This document shows, piece after piece, positions 24,677 to 32,844 of a DNA stretch of 32,844 nucleotides (the first letter of the stretch is position 1; each line of letters starts with the position of its first letter). The DNA comes from Desulfobulbaceae bacterium (GTDB lineage Bacteria; Desulfobacterota; Desulfobulbia; Desulfobulbales; VMSU01): assembly GCA_015231515.1 (NCBI GenBank), contig JADGBM010000027.1, positions 1 through 32,844 of the forward strand, given 5' to 3'. The notes beneath the pieces are model-generated. The model was given only the letters and a program-made list of their open reading frames with translations. It had not been told where the DNA came from and did no database searches. The position numbers and the translations under genes were made by a program.

Positions 24677-25207
24677 ATGAAAGGCGTCTATAAAAAGTAT
24701 TTTGTTGTTTTTTGGGTCAGTATCTTCCTTTTATGGTCCGGTTCACACTCAACCGAGGCAAAAGAACTTGGTGGTGAATTTGCCGTTGAAGACCGGCCAA
24801 TAGAGATTGTCTCCTATCAAAGTTACGCTGGGTTGTCGGAATTAGTTTCAATGATCTGTGATGACGCCATTGATCGGTTTCAAGGCTTTTACGGCCCGAC
24901 AGTCGTCACTGTTCGTCCCTTTGCTAGCGCTGACGACACAGCGAAAGATAAAGTATCAAAACTCGGGGTTACCCTTGCAGACCAGATGATCGCCATGGTC
25001 AACAACGACACCCTGGTAATGGCCAATAGCGACCGGAAAAGTTCCGGAGAAAGCTACGAACAAAATCTTTCCGGGGTACTCCAGGAGATAGATGGCTACC
25101 TGAGGGTTCATATCAGTGGGCGAAACGTTGAAGGAAAGCGGGTTTCCTATGTCGCCAACATAGAGATGTCGGAACCAATTTACCGGGCTCTGCACACTTA
25201 CCTTTAA
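24677..25207 (+). CDS. Exported protein, distant FlgO-like
   Basis: 176 residues. ATG 24677 follows AAAGGAG. A signal peptide covers about residues 1-29 (ending TEA). The mature part has a helix (SELVSMICDDAIDRFQ), a VTVRPFASADD strand, LGVTLADQMIAMVNND, and late strands (GYLRVHISGRNVEGKRVSYVANIEM). The order resembles a short FlgO domain, but the similarity is weak. Sixteen bases separate it from the previous gene, so it belongs to the same operon. Function unknown; envelope location likely. Confidence 0.7.
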   Translation: MKGVYKKYFVVFWVSIFLLWSGSHSTEAKELGGEFAVEDRPIEIVSYQSYAGLSELVSMICDDAIDRFQGFYGPTVVTVRPFASADDTAKDKVSKLGVTLADQMIAMVNNDTLVMANSDRKSSGESYEQNLSGVLQEIDGYLRVHISGRNVEGKRVSYVANIEMSEPIYRALHTYL

Positions 25208-25246
25208 AAAAGTAACTTCGTACGCAACCAAACATAGGATCTGACT

Positions 25247-27255
25247 ATGGCTGAAGAAGAAAAAGATGATTGGCTCGATGACTTAGATGGTGACGATGGC
25301 TCCTCTGACCTCGACCAATCCGACATAGAGTCTCTGCTTTCAGGCGATATCGACGATTCCCCTGCTGAAGATGCGGAGGCAGATGAAATAGACTCTGCGG
25401 ACATCGATTCCCTACTCTCCGGTACAGAAGGAGAGATTTCTGCGGCACCAACAGAAGATGCGGGTGATTTTGATCAGTCGGATATAGATGCGTTGCTATC
25501 AGGAACAGACGATGACCTTCCGGCTCCCCCCCCCCCTTGGATACCTCCGACAGCAACGCAGAAGATGCGGGTGATTTTGATCAGTCGGATATAGATGCGT
25601 TGCTATCAGAAACAGAATCCACAGCCGAAAACAAAAGCATCGAAGACCCGGATCAAAATGAAATTGACATGCTCTTTTCCGAAGTTGATGATGGTGATGT
25701 CCCAGAGGGTGATCCATTCCAGGCAGAAGAGATAGATTTTAAAGATGTTATCGGTTCAGATCAAGATGGAGAAGATGTCTCTTTTCTAGATGGAACAGGA
25801 ACAGCGTTTGATGCTGACGAGTTTGGTATCGATGATGATATGCCGGATATTCCTGATCTAGACAGCGATAGTGATGATGATGACCACACATCTCTTTTTG
25901 ATGACGGTAAACAGGAAACAGTTGCCACAGAAGAGGCCACGGCCCTGATGGGCGCAGATGATGATTCTGGCAAAGCTGGTGGAATGTCGCAAAAACTGTC
26001 TATGCTTCTGGCCAACATGCCACCAGCCTTGCAAAACAGAAAAACCCAAGGCATCATTGGCGGCTTTCTACTGGTTGTTATCCTCTTAGGAGCCTTCCTC
26101 TTCAGTGGTGACGAGGAGGGTCAGGATGTGGCCGAACAGGCTGTTGAGGAAAAGGCAGTACTAGCAGAGCAGCCATCACCGCCTAAGAAAATTAACACCA
26201 GTCCTGTCGTTAAAGATGCTGAGTTCAGCATGGCTCAAGGCAACGAGCTGGCTGTAAATTTAACTGCCGAGGATGCCGAAGGGGATGCGCTAAGCTATGA
26301 GATTCTCTCGCTACCACTGTACGGAAAACTCTCAGGACAAGCGCCACATTTAATTTATATTCCCAGCAAAGAGTTCGCCGGCCAAGACAGCTTTATGTTT
26401 CGGGTAAGTGATGGCACCAATATAAGCGAAGCGGCTAACATAAAAATATCCGGGCCAGCGCCACAGATTGCAGTAAATCTGCCACCACAGACAACAGACC
26501 AAACACAAACACCACCAACGAAACAAAGCAAACAAACCGTTAAACCAAAAAAACTGACCATTGCTGCCAAAACCAAGACCTACGAGGTGGACAGCACCAA
26601 CGACATTCTCATTGACTGGGAAGATATCTGGAGTAGTGTCAACTACCTGCCTTTCACCAAAAACGTCGAGATAGATATCATAAGCAGCAACCTGCGTGGA
26701 ACTCTTAGTAAAATTGGATATGGACAAAGCCTCTACGTCCCAGACAAATATTACGGCGGTCAAGAAAAGATAAAGTACCGCTTTAAACTTGGTAAAACAG
26801 TATCAAAAGTTCGGGAACTTAAAATAAGTGTCAAGCTGGGAACACCGCCTCCAACAATCAAACTCGCCAAAATGTTGCCATCATACATGCCGGGTGAAAC
26901 TGTCGTTCTTGATGCTGCTGAATCCCGCGACGAAAAAAGGGATTCTGTAAAGTTCAACTGGAAGCAGATTTCTGGTGTTCCCGTTCAACTGGAGTTTCTT
27001 AATCAGGAGCAGTCCCAGGTTGCCTTTGTCGTCCCGTCTTCATTTAATACTGTTGCCAATCCAGGACCAGTCCTTCGGTTAACAGCTACAGATGAAGACG
27101 GACAGACTGATACACGGGATATACACGTTGAAAGCAAGTCACGAAGAGTATCAGCTATGTGGAGAGGGCTGGCTGGTGGTGGAATTGCTGAAGATCCCTA
27201 TTGCCCCCAAGACAACTGCCTCGGTGGGCTTTTACCAGGGCCTTACGGTGATTGA
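25247..27255 (+). CDS. Acidic single-pass membrane protein with FliM-like motif repeats, frameshifted at C tract
   Basis: As read, the frame from ATG 25247 ends at 25594. A second frame runs on from 25537 to 27255. One extra C in the 11-C tract (25526-25536) would join them into about 669 residues. Both sides carry the same repeat, so they are one gene. The N-terminal cytoplasmic part (about 260 residues) is very acidic and has about five copies of DQSDIDALLSG-type motifs. One transmembrane helix follows (codons at about 26050-26106), then a periplasmic part with a cadherin-like tandem domain (EDAEGDALSYEILSLPLYG...YIPSKEFAGQDSFMFRVSDG) and a later Ig/PKD-like domain. The motif resembles the CheY-binding N-terminus of FliM/FliY (LSQ-x-EIDALL). 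It ends the FlgO-like operon, 39 bases after its neighbour. The role as a response-regulator docking scaffold is inference. Confidence 0.7.
25452..25509. repeat. 58-bp coding direct repeat, copy 1
   Basis: Matches 25559-25616 with one mismatch (25503 g versus 25610 a). It encodes AEDAGDFDQSDIDALLS-type sequence. The offset of 107 is one short of a whole number of codons, matching one missing base in the C tract between the copies. Confidence 0.9.
25526..25536. repeat. Poly-C tract (11 C) at frameshift
   Basis: Eleven consecutive C residues within the acidic domain. With 11 the downstream 570 codons are out of frame; with 9 or 12 they are in frame. It is a likely slipped-strand hot spot, or a sequencing error site. 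Confidence 0.9.
25559..25616. repeat. 58-bp coding direct repeat, copy 2
   Basis: Second copy of the repeat at 25452-25509, on the other side of the C tract. It is read in the downstream frame but gives the same peptide, which shows the two frames were once continuous. Confidence 0.9.
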
Positions 27256-27285
27256 TTGATAGCCTGTTTTACTGTCACGAATAAC

Positions 27286-27963
27286 CTACAGCCTATCCGC
27301 CTGCTTTCTGGCCTTCGCCTTAAGTTCTGCAATAACTTCAGCGTAATTTTCCTGGCCAAAGACAGCTGAGCCGGCAACGAAAATATTTGCACCAGCCCCA
27401 GCAATACTACCGATTGTTTTGGGGCTTACCCCCCCATCTATCTCTATCCCAACATTAAGCCCTTTAGCATCTATTTTTTCCTTTAACCTTCGCGTTTTGT
27501 CTATAACCGACGGAATAAATTTTTGTCCGCCGAAGCCAGGGTTCACGCTCATCAACATAACCAGATCCAACTCTTCAAGGATATAATCAAGGGTGTCAAG
27601 TGAGGTCGCTGGATTTAAAACAGCCCCGGCTTTTTTGCCAAGCGCTTTAATTTTCTGGATGGTTCGGTGCAGATGGTTACATGTTTCGACATGAACCGTT
27701 ATCCAGTCAGCTCCTGCCGCCGCAAAATCATCAATGTATTGATCCGGATTAGAGATCATCAAATGAACATCCAGAGGATGATCTGTAATCTTGCGTACCG
27801 CATCAACGATAAGTGGCCCAATGGTAATGTTGGGCACAAAATGTCCGTCCATCACGTCTATATGAACAACATCAGCTCCTGCTTTAATGACCTGACGAAT
27901 ATCATCACCAAGTCGTGAAAAATCAGCCGAAAGGATGGATGGCGCAATCATTAATTCCCGCAT
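27286..27963 (-). CDS. rpe: Ribulose-phosphate 3-epimerase
   Basis: 225 residues, the normal length. It interconverts ribulose 5-phosphate and xylulose 5-phosphate in the pentose phosphate pathway, in the cytoplasm. The TIM-barrel metal and catalytic motifs are all present: SILSADF, VVHIDVMDGHFVPN, LDVHLMI, MLMSVNPGFGGQKF, and EIDGGV with GSAVFG near the phosphate site. The start is ATG 27963. It lies downstream of the M16 peptidase on the same strand, separated by the heptamer array. It is convergent with the FlgO-like operon, with 30 bases between the stop codons and no clear terminator. Confidence 0.97.
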   Translation of the reverse strand: MRELMIAPSILSADFSRLGDDIRQVIKAGADVVHIDVMDGHFVPNITIGPLIVDAVRKITDHPLDVHLMISNPDQYIDDFAAAGADWITVHVETCNHLHRTIQKIKALGKKAGAVLNPATSLDTLDYILEELDLVMLMSVNPGFGGQKFIPSVIDKTRRLKEKIDAKGLNVGIEIDGGVSPKTIGSIAGAGANIFVAGSAVFGQENYAEVIAELKAKARKQADRL

Positions 27964-27977
27964 ATAAAAACCTCGTT

Positions 27978-28019
27978 TGTTGGCTGTTGGCTGTTGGCTG
28001 TTGGCTGTTGGCTGTTGGC
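27978..28019. repeat. Heptanucleotide tandem array (TGTTGGC)x6
   Basis: Six perfect copies of a 7-base unit, directly upstream of rpe. A diverged array of the same unit on the opposite strand lies at about 28043-28068. Perfect identity suggests recent slippage. It lies outside coding sequence. Confidence 0.92.
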
Positions 28020-28042
28020 TTAGATTGTAATTTTTTTGCCAG

Positions 28043-28068
28043 AAGCTAACAGCTTAATGCTAATAGCT
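28043..28068. repeat. Diverged inverted heptamers, potential hairpin
   Basis: The minus strand reads AGCTATT-AGCATTA-AGCTGTT-AGCT, heptamers akin to the GGCTGTT units at 27978-28019 but inverted. It can fold on itself (ten positions with one mismatch and one wobble) and is followed on the plus strand by a T run, or it could pair with the perfect array. Confidence 0.6.
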
Positions 28069-28077
28069 TTTTTATAT

Positions 28078-30741
28078 TTACTCAGCTCCGACTGTTACCA
28101 TGACATGATGCTCCGGCAGTAAATATTTTTGAGCTACCCGCATAACATCGGCAGCGGTTATTCGAGTTACCTCGTGAATATATTTGTGACCAAAATCCTG
28201 TCCCAGACCATAGGCCTCGCTCAAGGCTATATCCATCGCCTGTGAGCCGTTCGTTTGCAGGCTTAGTTCATAGTGACCGACAATAATATTTTTAGCCTTT
28301 TTCAGCTCCTCATCTGATATTGGCTCGTTGCGCATTCTATCGAGTTCTTTCCATGCTGAATCAATTGCCTCCTGCTTTTTATCCGGGCTGGTTCCGATAT
28401 AAATACCGAGCGAACCCGTATCGACCCCCAAGAGCGTAAAAGAGGAAAGGCTATAGGCTAAACTCTGTTTATCTCTCAACTGTCTGAAAAGGCGTCCGCT
28501 TTGGCCGTTTAAAACAGTTTCTAAAATTTCCAGCGCATAACGGTCTTCGCTCTTAAGGTGTGTGCCGATAAAACCAATAACAATATGAACCTGTTCTCGA
28601 TCACGAGATATTTCAAAGGAAACGGGTTTGTCGGGTACAGCGGGGGCCAAAAACTCCTCAAGATTGTCGCTCTGCTGATCACTGACCCAGCGTCCAAAAA
28701 GTTTTTCAACAATCACATACACCTCATCAGCTCTTACATCACCAGAGATAGCCAGAACAAGATCTTCAGGCTTGGCGTGCTCTTTATAAATATTCTGTAA
28801 AATTTCTGAGGTAAGACCCTGAATAGCCTCTTCTGATCCTAACGTATTGAGGCCATATGGGTGACTTTGAAAAAGCACCCGATTAAACTCAGTAAAAGCA
28901 AGAGCTGCCAGATTGTCTTCCTGTTGCTTTAAAGAGGCAATACGCTCCGGTTTAATTTTATCGGCCTCCGCCTGATCAAATGCCGGACGCAAAAGGACGT
29001 CAGCGACAAGCTTCATGCCATCTTTAAAATATCGCGATAGAAAACTGGCCTTGAGACCAAAGGTGTTTTTTCCATTAAAGCCCGAAATATCTCCAGCCAT
29101 TTCGTGAATCATTAAAGAAAGTTCCCGCGATGTCATGTTTGCTGTGCTCTTGGGTAAGAGCTCGCTTATAAACGCAAACGCACCGTTTGTTTCCAGGGTC
29201 TCTCCCCTTAGCCCGCCAGGAAAAACAGCTCTGATTGAAACAGTCGGTACCTGGTAATTTTCACGAACCAACAGGCGAACACCGTTACTCAAGGTGAAGC
29301 GATGCAGGTTACTCAGGTACGATTCTTTTACCAGCGAGGTTGGAATCGCTGCCTGTGCAGCAACCTCGGCTCTCTCTATTAATGCTGCCAAACTCTCAAC
29401 AGTCAGACCAATATCTGTGCCGTTCGGCGCTAAATAACCGGCAGTTAAGTTCTTGCCGGTAAAGTAGATATTTGCCACTCGCATAAGATCCTCTTTTGTC
29501 ACAGCCCGAACTCTTTCTAAATAATCATCCTCCCGAGGATCACCTGTTAAGGCATTAAACGAGCCAAGCACCCTGGCTTGACCATCAACCCGCTCAAGGT
29601 TAAAAATAAAATCGCTCTCCAGACTTCGCTTCACCCGGTCCAGCTCTTTTTCTTCAACCTGCACATACTTAAACTTAAAAAGTTCCGTTAAAGCAACCTC
29701 CATAGCTTGTTCAATATTTTCTTTATCTAAAGTGGCTGATATTTCAAATAACCCTTCATCTTTTGGGGTGAAAGCGCTGGCACTGATGTTGTAAACAAGC
29801 CCTTTTTCATTTCGAAGCTCATTGTATAACCATGAGGTTTCACCATTACCCAATATACTGGAAAGTACATCTATGATCGGAGTATCCTTATCTTTAAAGG
29901 CAGGAATTGGCAGGGTCATGGCCAACTGCGACTGGTTGACATCTTTTATTACCTTAAAGAGTTTCGGTCCTGTTTTGGGGGGCTCTTTTTGTACCACTCG
30001 TTCTTTTGGTTTGCCTGCCGGTAAGGCCGAAAAAAGCTCCTTAACCTTTTCAATAACCGGTCCTGCAGCTACATCTCCAACAACTACTGCTGTAAAGTTT
30101 TCCGGCACATAATGCTCTCGTAAATAGTGAAGAATATCGTCTCGGGTAAACGATGACACACTCTCCGGTGTACCTATAATGGGCAGACGATACGGATGTT
30201 CATCATAAGAGTTGGTCATCATCTCCTGGTAAAGCATCATTTGGGGCCGGTCATTACGCATATTAATCTCTTCCAGTACGACCTTCTTTTCCCTTTCCAG
30301 CTCATCACTATCAAAGACAGAGTTCAGCACCGCGTCAGTAAGCACCTCCAGCGTCGGCTCCCAAAAACGGGCTGACAAAGTGGCGTGATATACCGTGTAT
30401 TCATAGGAGGTGTAGGCGTTTATCTGCCCGCCCCTTTCTTCAATTTCTGCGGCTATTTGACCCGCACCACGACTTTTTGTGCCCTTAAAAATCATGTGTT
30501 CTATGAGGTGGGTTATCCCGCCCTCTGTGGGCCCCTCATAAATACTGCCTGCCTTTACCCATATTTGCACCGTTACAGCCTTTACACCAGGAACCTCTTT
30601 TACAAGGACTGTCATGCCATTCTCGAGCTTTTCCTTAAACAAGTGGGGCTTTAAGAAGCCCGCCTGAGCAATTTGTGCTGCCATAGTAATCACGTAAAAA
30701 GTTATAAATATTAATGAGAGATATCGTGCTGTTTTTTTCAT
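28078..30741 (-). CDS. M16 family zinc metallopeptidase, double-length
   Basis: 887 residues, ATG 30741 after an AAGGA site. A signal peptide covers residues 1-27. The N-terminal M16 unit has the inverted zinc motif HLIEH (78-82) and a downstream LEEINMRNDRP with the third ligand. The C-terminal half (from about 475) is a second M16 repeat (RFTLSNGVRLLVREN...) without the HxxEH motif, so it is the non-catalytic half, as in pitrilysin-type proteins. It is probably a periplasmic peptidase. It lies 116 bases after lgt and may be co-transcribed with lgt and rpe. Confidence 0.93.
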   Translation of the reverse strand: MKKTARYLSLIFITFYVITMAAQIAQAGFLKPHLFKEKLENGMTVLVKEVPGVKAVTVQIWVKAGSIYEGPTEGGITHLIEHMIFKGTKSRGAGQIAAEIEERGGQINAYTSYEYTVYHATLSARFWEPTLEVLTDAVLNSVFDSDELEREKKVVLEEINMRNDRPQMMLYQEMMTNSYDEHPYRLPIIGTPESVSSFTRDDILHYLREHYVPENFTAVVVGDVAAGPVIEKVKELFSALPAGKPKERVVQKEPPKTGPKLFKVIKDVNQSQLAMTLPIPAFKDKDTPIIDVLSSILGNGETSWLYNELRNEKGLVYNISASAFTPKDEGLFEISATLDKENIEQAMEVALTELFKFKYVQVEEKELDRVKRSLESDFIFNLERVDGQARVLGSFNALTGDPREDDYLERVRAVTKEDLMRVANIYFTGKNLTAGYLAPNGTDIGLTVESLAALIERAEVAAQAAIPTSLVKESYLSNLHRFTLSNGVRLLVRENYQVPTVSIRAVFPGGLRGETLETNGAFAFISELLPKSTANMTSRELSLMIHEMAGDISGFNGKNTFGLKASFLSRYFKDGMKLVADVLLRPAFDQAEADKIKPERIASLKQQEDNLAALAFTEFNRVLFQSHPYGLNTLGSEEAIQGLTSEILQNIYKEHAKPEDLVLAISGDVRADEVYVIVEKLFGRWVSDQQSDNLEEFLAPAVPDKPVSFEISRDREQVHIVIGFIGTHLKSEDRYALEILETVLNGQSGRLFRQLRDKQSLAYSLSSFTLLGVDTGSLGIYIGTSPDKKQEAIDSAWKELDRMRNEPISDEELKKAKNIIVGHYELSLQTNGSQAMDIALSEAYGLGQDFGHKYIHEVTRITAADVMRVAQKYLLPEHHVMVTVGAE

Positions 30742-30857
30742 TGCCGTTTCCTTGAAACCGTTAACTCTACCAAATAAACAAAATAAAACCAGTCGTAATC
30801 AACTTCATAACTATTCAGGTGGCGCCACCCAAAGAGCGAAAACCACTAAAAAGTTAC

Positions 30858-31655
30858 TCAACTTCTTTGATTCTGCGTGATAGACTTTCCCTTTCTCAGG
30901 GCCATAATAAAAAGACCACTCAATATCATAAGACTGCTCAACAGCTGCCCCATGGTGATGTGGTCAAACAAAAAACCAATCTGTACGTCAGGTTGCCTGA
31001 ACAGTTCGACAAACGAGCGGAAAACACCATAAAAAACTAAAAAGAGTGCCACCATATATCCGGAAGGAAACTTTCTGTCTTTTGCAATCCACAACAGACC
31101 AAACAAGACAACACCTTCAAGAAGAGCTTCATATAATTGAGAGGGATGACGCGGCAAAGGCCCGCCACCTGGAAAAATCATGCCCCAGGGAACTTCTGTT
31201 ACTCTTCCAAAAAGTTCAGCGTTAATAAAATTTCCAATCCGCCCAAAACCCAGACCAATAGGTATAGTTACAATATAAACATCCGCTGAAGACCAAAAAT
31301 TCAGCTTGTTTTTCCAGCAAAAAACAATCCCCCCAAGAACCGTTCCAAGAAAAGCGCCATGAAAGGACATACCGCCCTGCCAGGTTGCCAGAATCTCGGA
31401 AGGATGACTGATGTAATAGCTGAAATTATAAAAAAAAACATAGCCTAACCGACCACCAACGATCAGACTAACGATAAGCATAAAGTTTATGTTTTCAAAA
31501 TGTTTTCCAAGCTCTGTAAGTTTATTCTTTTTTATTTGGTACAAAACAAGATAATAGGAGCAAATAAAACCAAGAACATACATAAGTCCATACCAGCGAA
31601 CCTTGGCAGGGCCAATGCTGAAGATAACGGGATCAATTTCCGGAAAAGTTAGCAT
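30858..31655 (-). CDS. lgt: Prolipoprotein diacylglyceryl transferase
   Basis: 265 residues, an inner-membrane enzyme. It moves a diacylglyceryl group from phosphatidylglycerol to the lipobox cysteine of prolipoproteins. About seven membrane helices are visible. The signature GFGRIGNFINAELFGR (136-151) is intact, and His99 in GGMSFHGAFLG matches the essential histidine region. The C-terminal FRSFVELFRQPD block is also family-typical. The start is ATG 31655, with AGGTGA about ten bases upstream. It is divergent from the radical SAM gene and upstream of the M16 peptidase. Confidence 0.97.
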   Translation of the reverse strand: MLTFPEIDPVIFSIGPAKVRWYGLMYVLGFICSYYLVLYQIKKNKLTELGKHFENINFMLIVSLIVGGRLGYVFFYNFSYYISHPSEILATWQGGMSFHGAFLGTVLGGIVFCWKNKLNFWSSADVYIVTIPIGLGFGRIGNFINAELFGRVTEVPWGMIFPGGGPLPRHPSQLYEALLEGVVLFGLLWIAKDRKFPSGYMVALFLVFYGVFRSFVELFRQPDVQIGFLFDHITMGQLLSSLMILSGLFIMALRKGKSITQNQRS

Positions 31656-31675
31656 TTTGTTTTTTCACCTAATAA

Positions 31676-31687
31676 CGTTATATAACG
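31676..31687. promoter_or_regulatory. 12-bp palindrome cgttatataacg between divergent genes
   Basis: A perfect 12-base palindrome lying between lgt (minus) and the radical SAM gene (plus), four bases before the latter's ATG. It may be an operator or chance; only one copy is seen. Confidence 0.3.
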
Positions 31688-31690
31688 AAC

Positions 31691-32844
31691 ATGAAAATCG
31701 ACCTGATTGCTTTTAACTGCAGATACTCACACTCCTGTCTGGCACTTTTTTACATAAGGGGCGAGTTACGAAAACACACGCAAACAGTCCCCGCTATTTG
31801 CCAATTCACCATCAATGACCCTTATTACGACACCTTGTTGAAGATAACCGGAACAGATGCTGATGCACTCTTTTTTTCCGTTTATATTTGGAATTCAGAC
31901 TATATAAAGCGCCTTATTCATGACATAAAAACAGCCGTACCAGAGATCATTATTGTCCTGGGAGGCCCACAAGCTTCTTCTCTTTTTGAAGATATCAGCC
32001 CCAAAGTCACCCTTGTGCGGGGTGAGATTGAGGGGGTTGACCCTTCTTTTTATATCGACTTAGCATTAAAAAATCTTCGTCCTCTTTATACCTGTAAACC
32101 GATGCCTCGTTTTGATTTTCCATATACAGATGATGACTTTGAAAACCAACTCAAAAATAGAAATATCTACTATGAATCTTCGCGCGGTTGCCCCTTCTCC
32201 TGTTCCTACTGCCTTTCTTCTATAAGCAAAGGAATTAACTCTACAGATATTTCAAGAGTAGAAGAAGAACTTTCTATACTTATCAAACAAAAACCAACAA
32301 TCGTTCGTTTTGTAGACCGCACATTTAATGCCGACCCTAAAAGAGCTCTGCAAATTTGGTCATTTATTTTAAAAAATACGCCCCCTTCATCATGCTACCA
32401 CTTTGAAATTGCGCCCGATTTATTTACAGAAGAGATGTTTGCCTTTCTTGAAACAGTACCAAAAGGTCTTTTTCAATTTGAAATCGGCATTCAGTCTATC
32501 AATGTAGACACTTTGACGGCTGTTAATAGAAAAATGGACATTGAAAAGGCCTTTATCACCATAAAAAGACTTCTTTCTTTTAATACAATCCACCTACATA
32601 TAGATTTAATTCTTGGCCTTCCAAACGACTCTGTGCAAAGTTTTCAAAAATCGTTCAGAGCTCTTTTTAAACTGCATCCCCATTACATCCAAATGGGTCT
32701 TTTGAAGGTTCTGCCAGATACAGGTATAGAATCTTCTGCCAAAGAATATTCAATCAAATTCTGTAGGAAACCACCCTATCAGGTTTTATCTACCAAATGG
32801 ATGACCCACTCTGAAATAAGGCATCTTTATCTGTTTGGTGAATG
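31691..32844 (+). CDS. B12-binding-domain radical SAM protein, partial at right edge
   Basis: The frame opens at ATG 31691 and stays open to the window end (384 full codons), so the C-terminus is missing. Residues 1-120 look like a cobalamin-binding-type Rossmann domain (FFSVYIW, then VLGGPQAS and VRGE). The radical SAM cluster motif CPFSCSYC is at about residues 171-178, followed by VRFVDRTFN, EIAPDLF, EIGIQS, IDLILGLP and GLLKVLPDTG. These features match the B12-binding/radical SAM class, which includes DUF4080-type proteins. It lacks a clear Shine-Dalgarno sequence. The substrate is unknown. Confidence 0.9.
   Translation, partial: MKIDLIAFNCRYSHSCLALFYIRGELRKHTQTVPAICQFTINDPYYDTLLKITGTDADALFFSVYIWNSDYIKRLIHDIKTAVPEIIIVLGGPQASSLFEDISPKVTLVRGEIEGVDPSFYIDLALKNLRPLYTCKPMPRFDFPYTDDDFENQLKNRNIYYESSRGCPFSCSYCLSSISKGINSTDISRVEEELSILIKQKPTIVRFVDRTFNADPKRALQIWSFILKNTPPSSCYHFEIAPDLFTEEMFAFLETVPKGLFQFEIGIQSINVDTLTAVNRKMDIEKAFITIKRLLSFNTIHLHIDLILGLPNDSVQSFQKSFRALFKLHPHYIQMGLLKVLPDTGIESSAKEYSIKFCRKPPYQVLSTKWMTHSEIRHLYLFGE

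Noticed and set aside
25245-25717. Minus-strand frames in the acidic motif gene
   Set aside because: His/Leu-rich shadows of the repeated acidic codons; no start signal.
27978-28019. Possible CRISPR array
   Set aside because: The unit is seven bases with no spacers; it is a simple tandem repeat.
30818-30829. Perfect palindrome ggtggcgccacc downstream of lgt
   Set aside because: It is short, has no following T run on the minus strand, and occurs once, so neither a terminator nor an operator can be claimed.

Overview
This window looks like a chromosomal segment of an anaerobic Desulfobacterota bacterium, probably near Desulfobulbales. That placement is an inference from family content: a truncated PEP-CTERM-style exported protein, rubredoxin, a cobalamin riboswitch, FlgO-domain proteins, LysM-like repeat proteins, many two-component proteins and a cobalamin-type radical SAM protein. 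No rRNA or recognised phylogenetic marker was available to confirm it. GC content is moderate. There is no prophage, insertion sequence or CRISPR array.

Left part (1-7570): the first 116 bases are an exact copy of an internal stretch of the histidine kinase gene at 1193-3013. The copy breaks the 3' end of a minus-strand PEP-CTERM-like gene. A plus-strand signalling block follows: a CACHE/HAMP-type membrane histidine kinase, a cytoplasmic REC-PAS-HisKA-HATPase-REC hybrid kinase, and two overlapping periplasmic binding proteins with no transporter genes. A single-domain response regulator lies on the opposite strand, directly downstream of a ThDP enzyme of the acetolactate synthase family.

Middle (7595-22333): a sulfotransferase diverges from the ThDP enzyme. 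A minus-strand operon then encodes a TonB-dependent receptor, two short citrate-synthase-like proteins that both lack canonical catalytic histidines, and a broken short-chain dehydrogenase. Beyond a small lipoprotein candidate come tRNA-Asn (minus) and tRNA-Pro (plus), each with an intrinsic terminator. Next are a four-repeat LysM-like protein with a degenerate C-terminal domain, an AAA/DUF4143 ATPase, and a cobalamin-riboswitch operon (zinc-type dehydrogenase plus an anthranilate-phosphoribosyltransferase-like enzyme) with a clear riboswitch terminator. Rubredoxin lies on the far side of the riboswitch.

Right part (22403-32844): a hypothetical gene faces a plus-strand operon of two FlgO-domain proteins, a related small exported protein and an acidic single-pass membrane protein. 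The last carries repeated FliM-like EIDALL motifs and is split by an 11-C tract. Minus-strand housekeeping genes follow: lgt, a double-length M16 peptidase and rpe, with a heptanucleotide array between the peptidase and rpe. A B12-binding/radical SAM gene runs off the right edge.

The strongest candidates for something undescribed are the B12-controlled dehydrogenase/TrpD-like pair, the FlgO operon with its multi-motif membrane protein, and the paired degenerate citrate synthases behind a TonB receptor.
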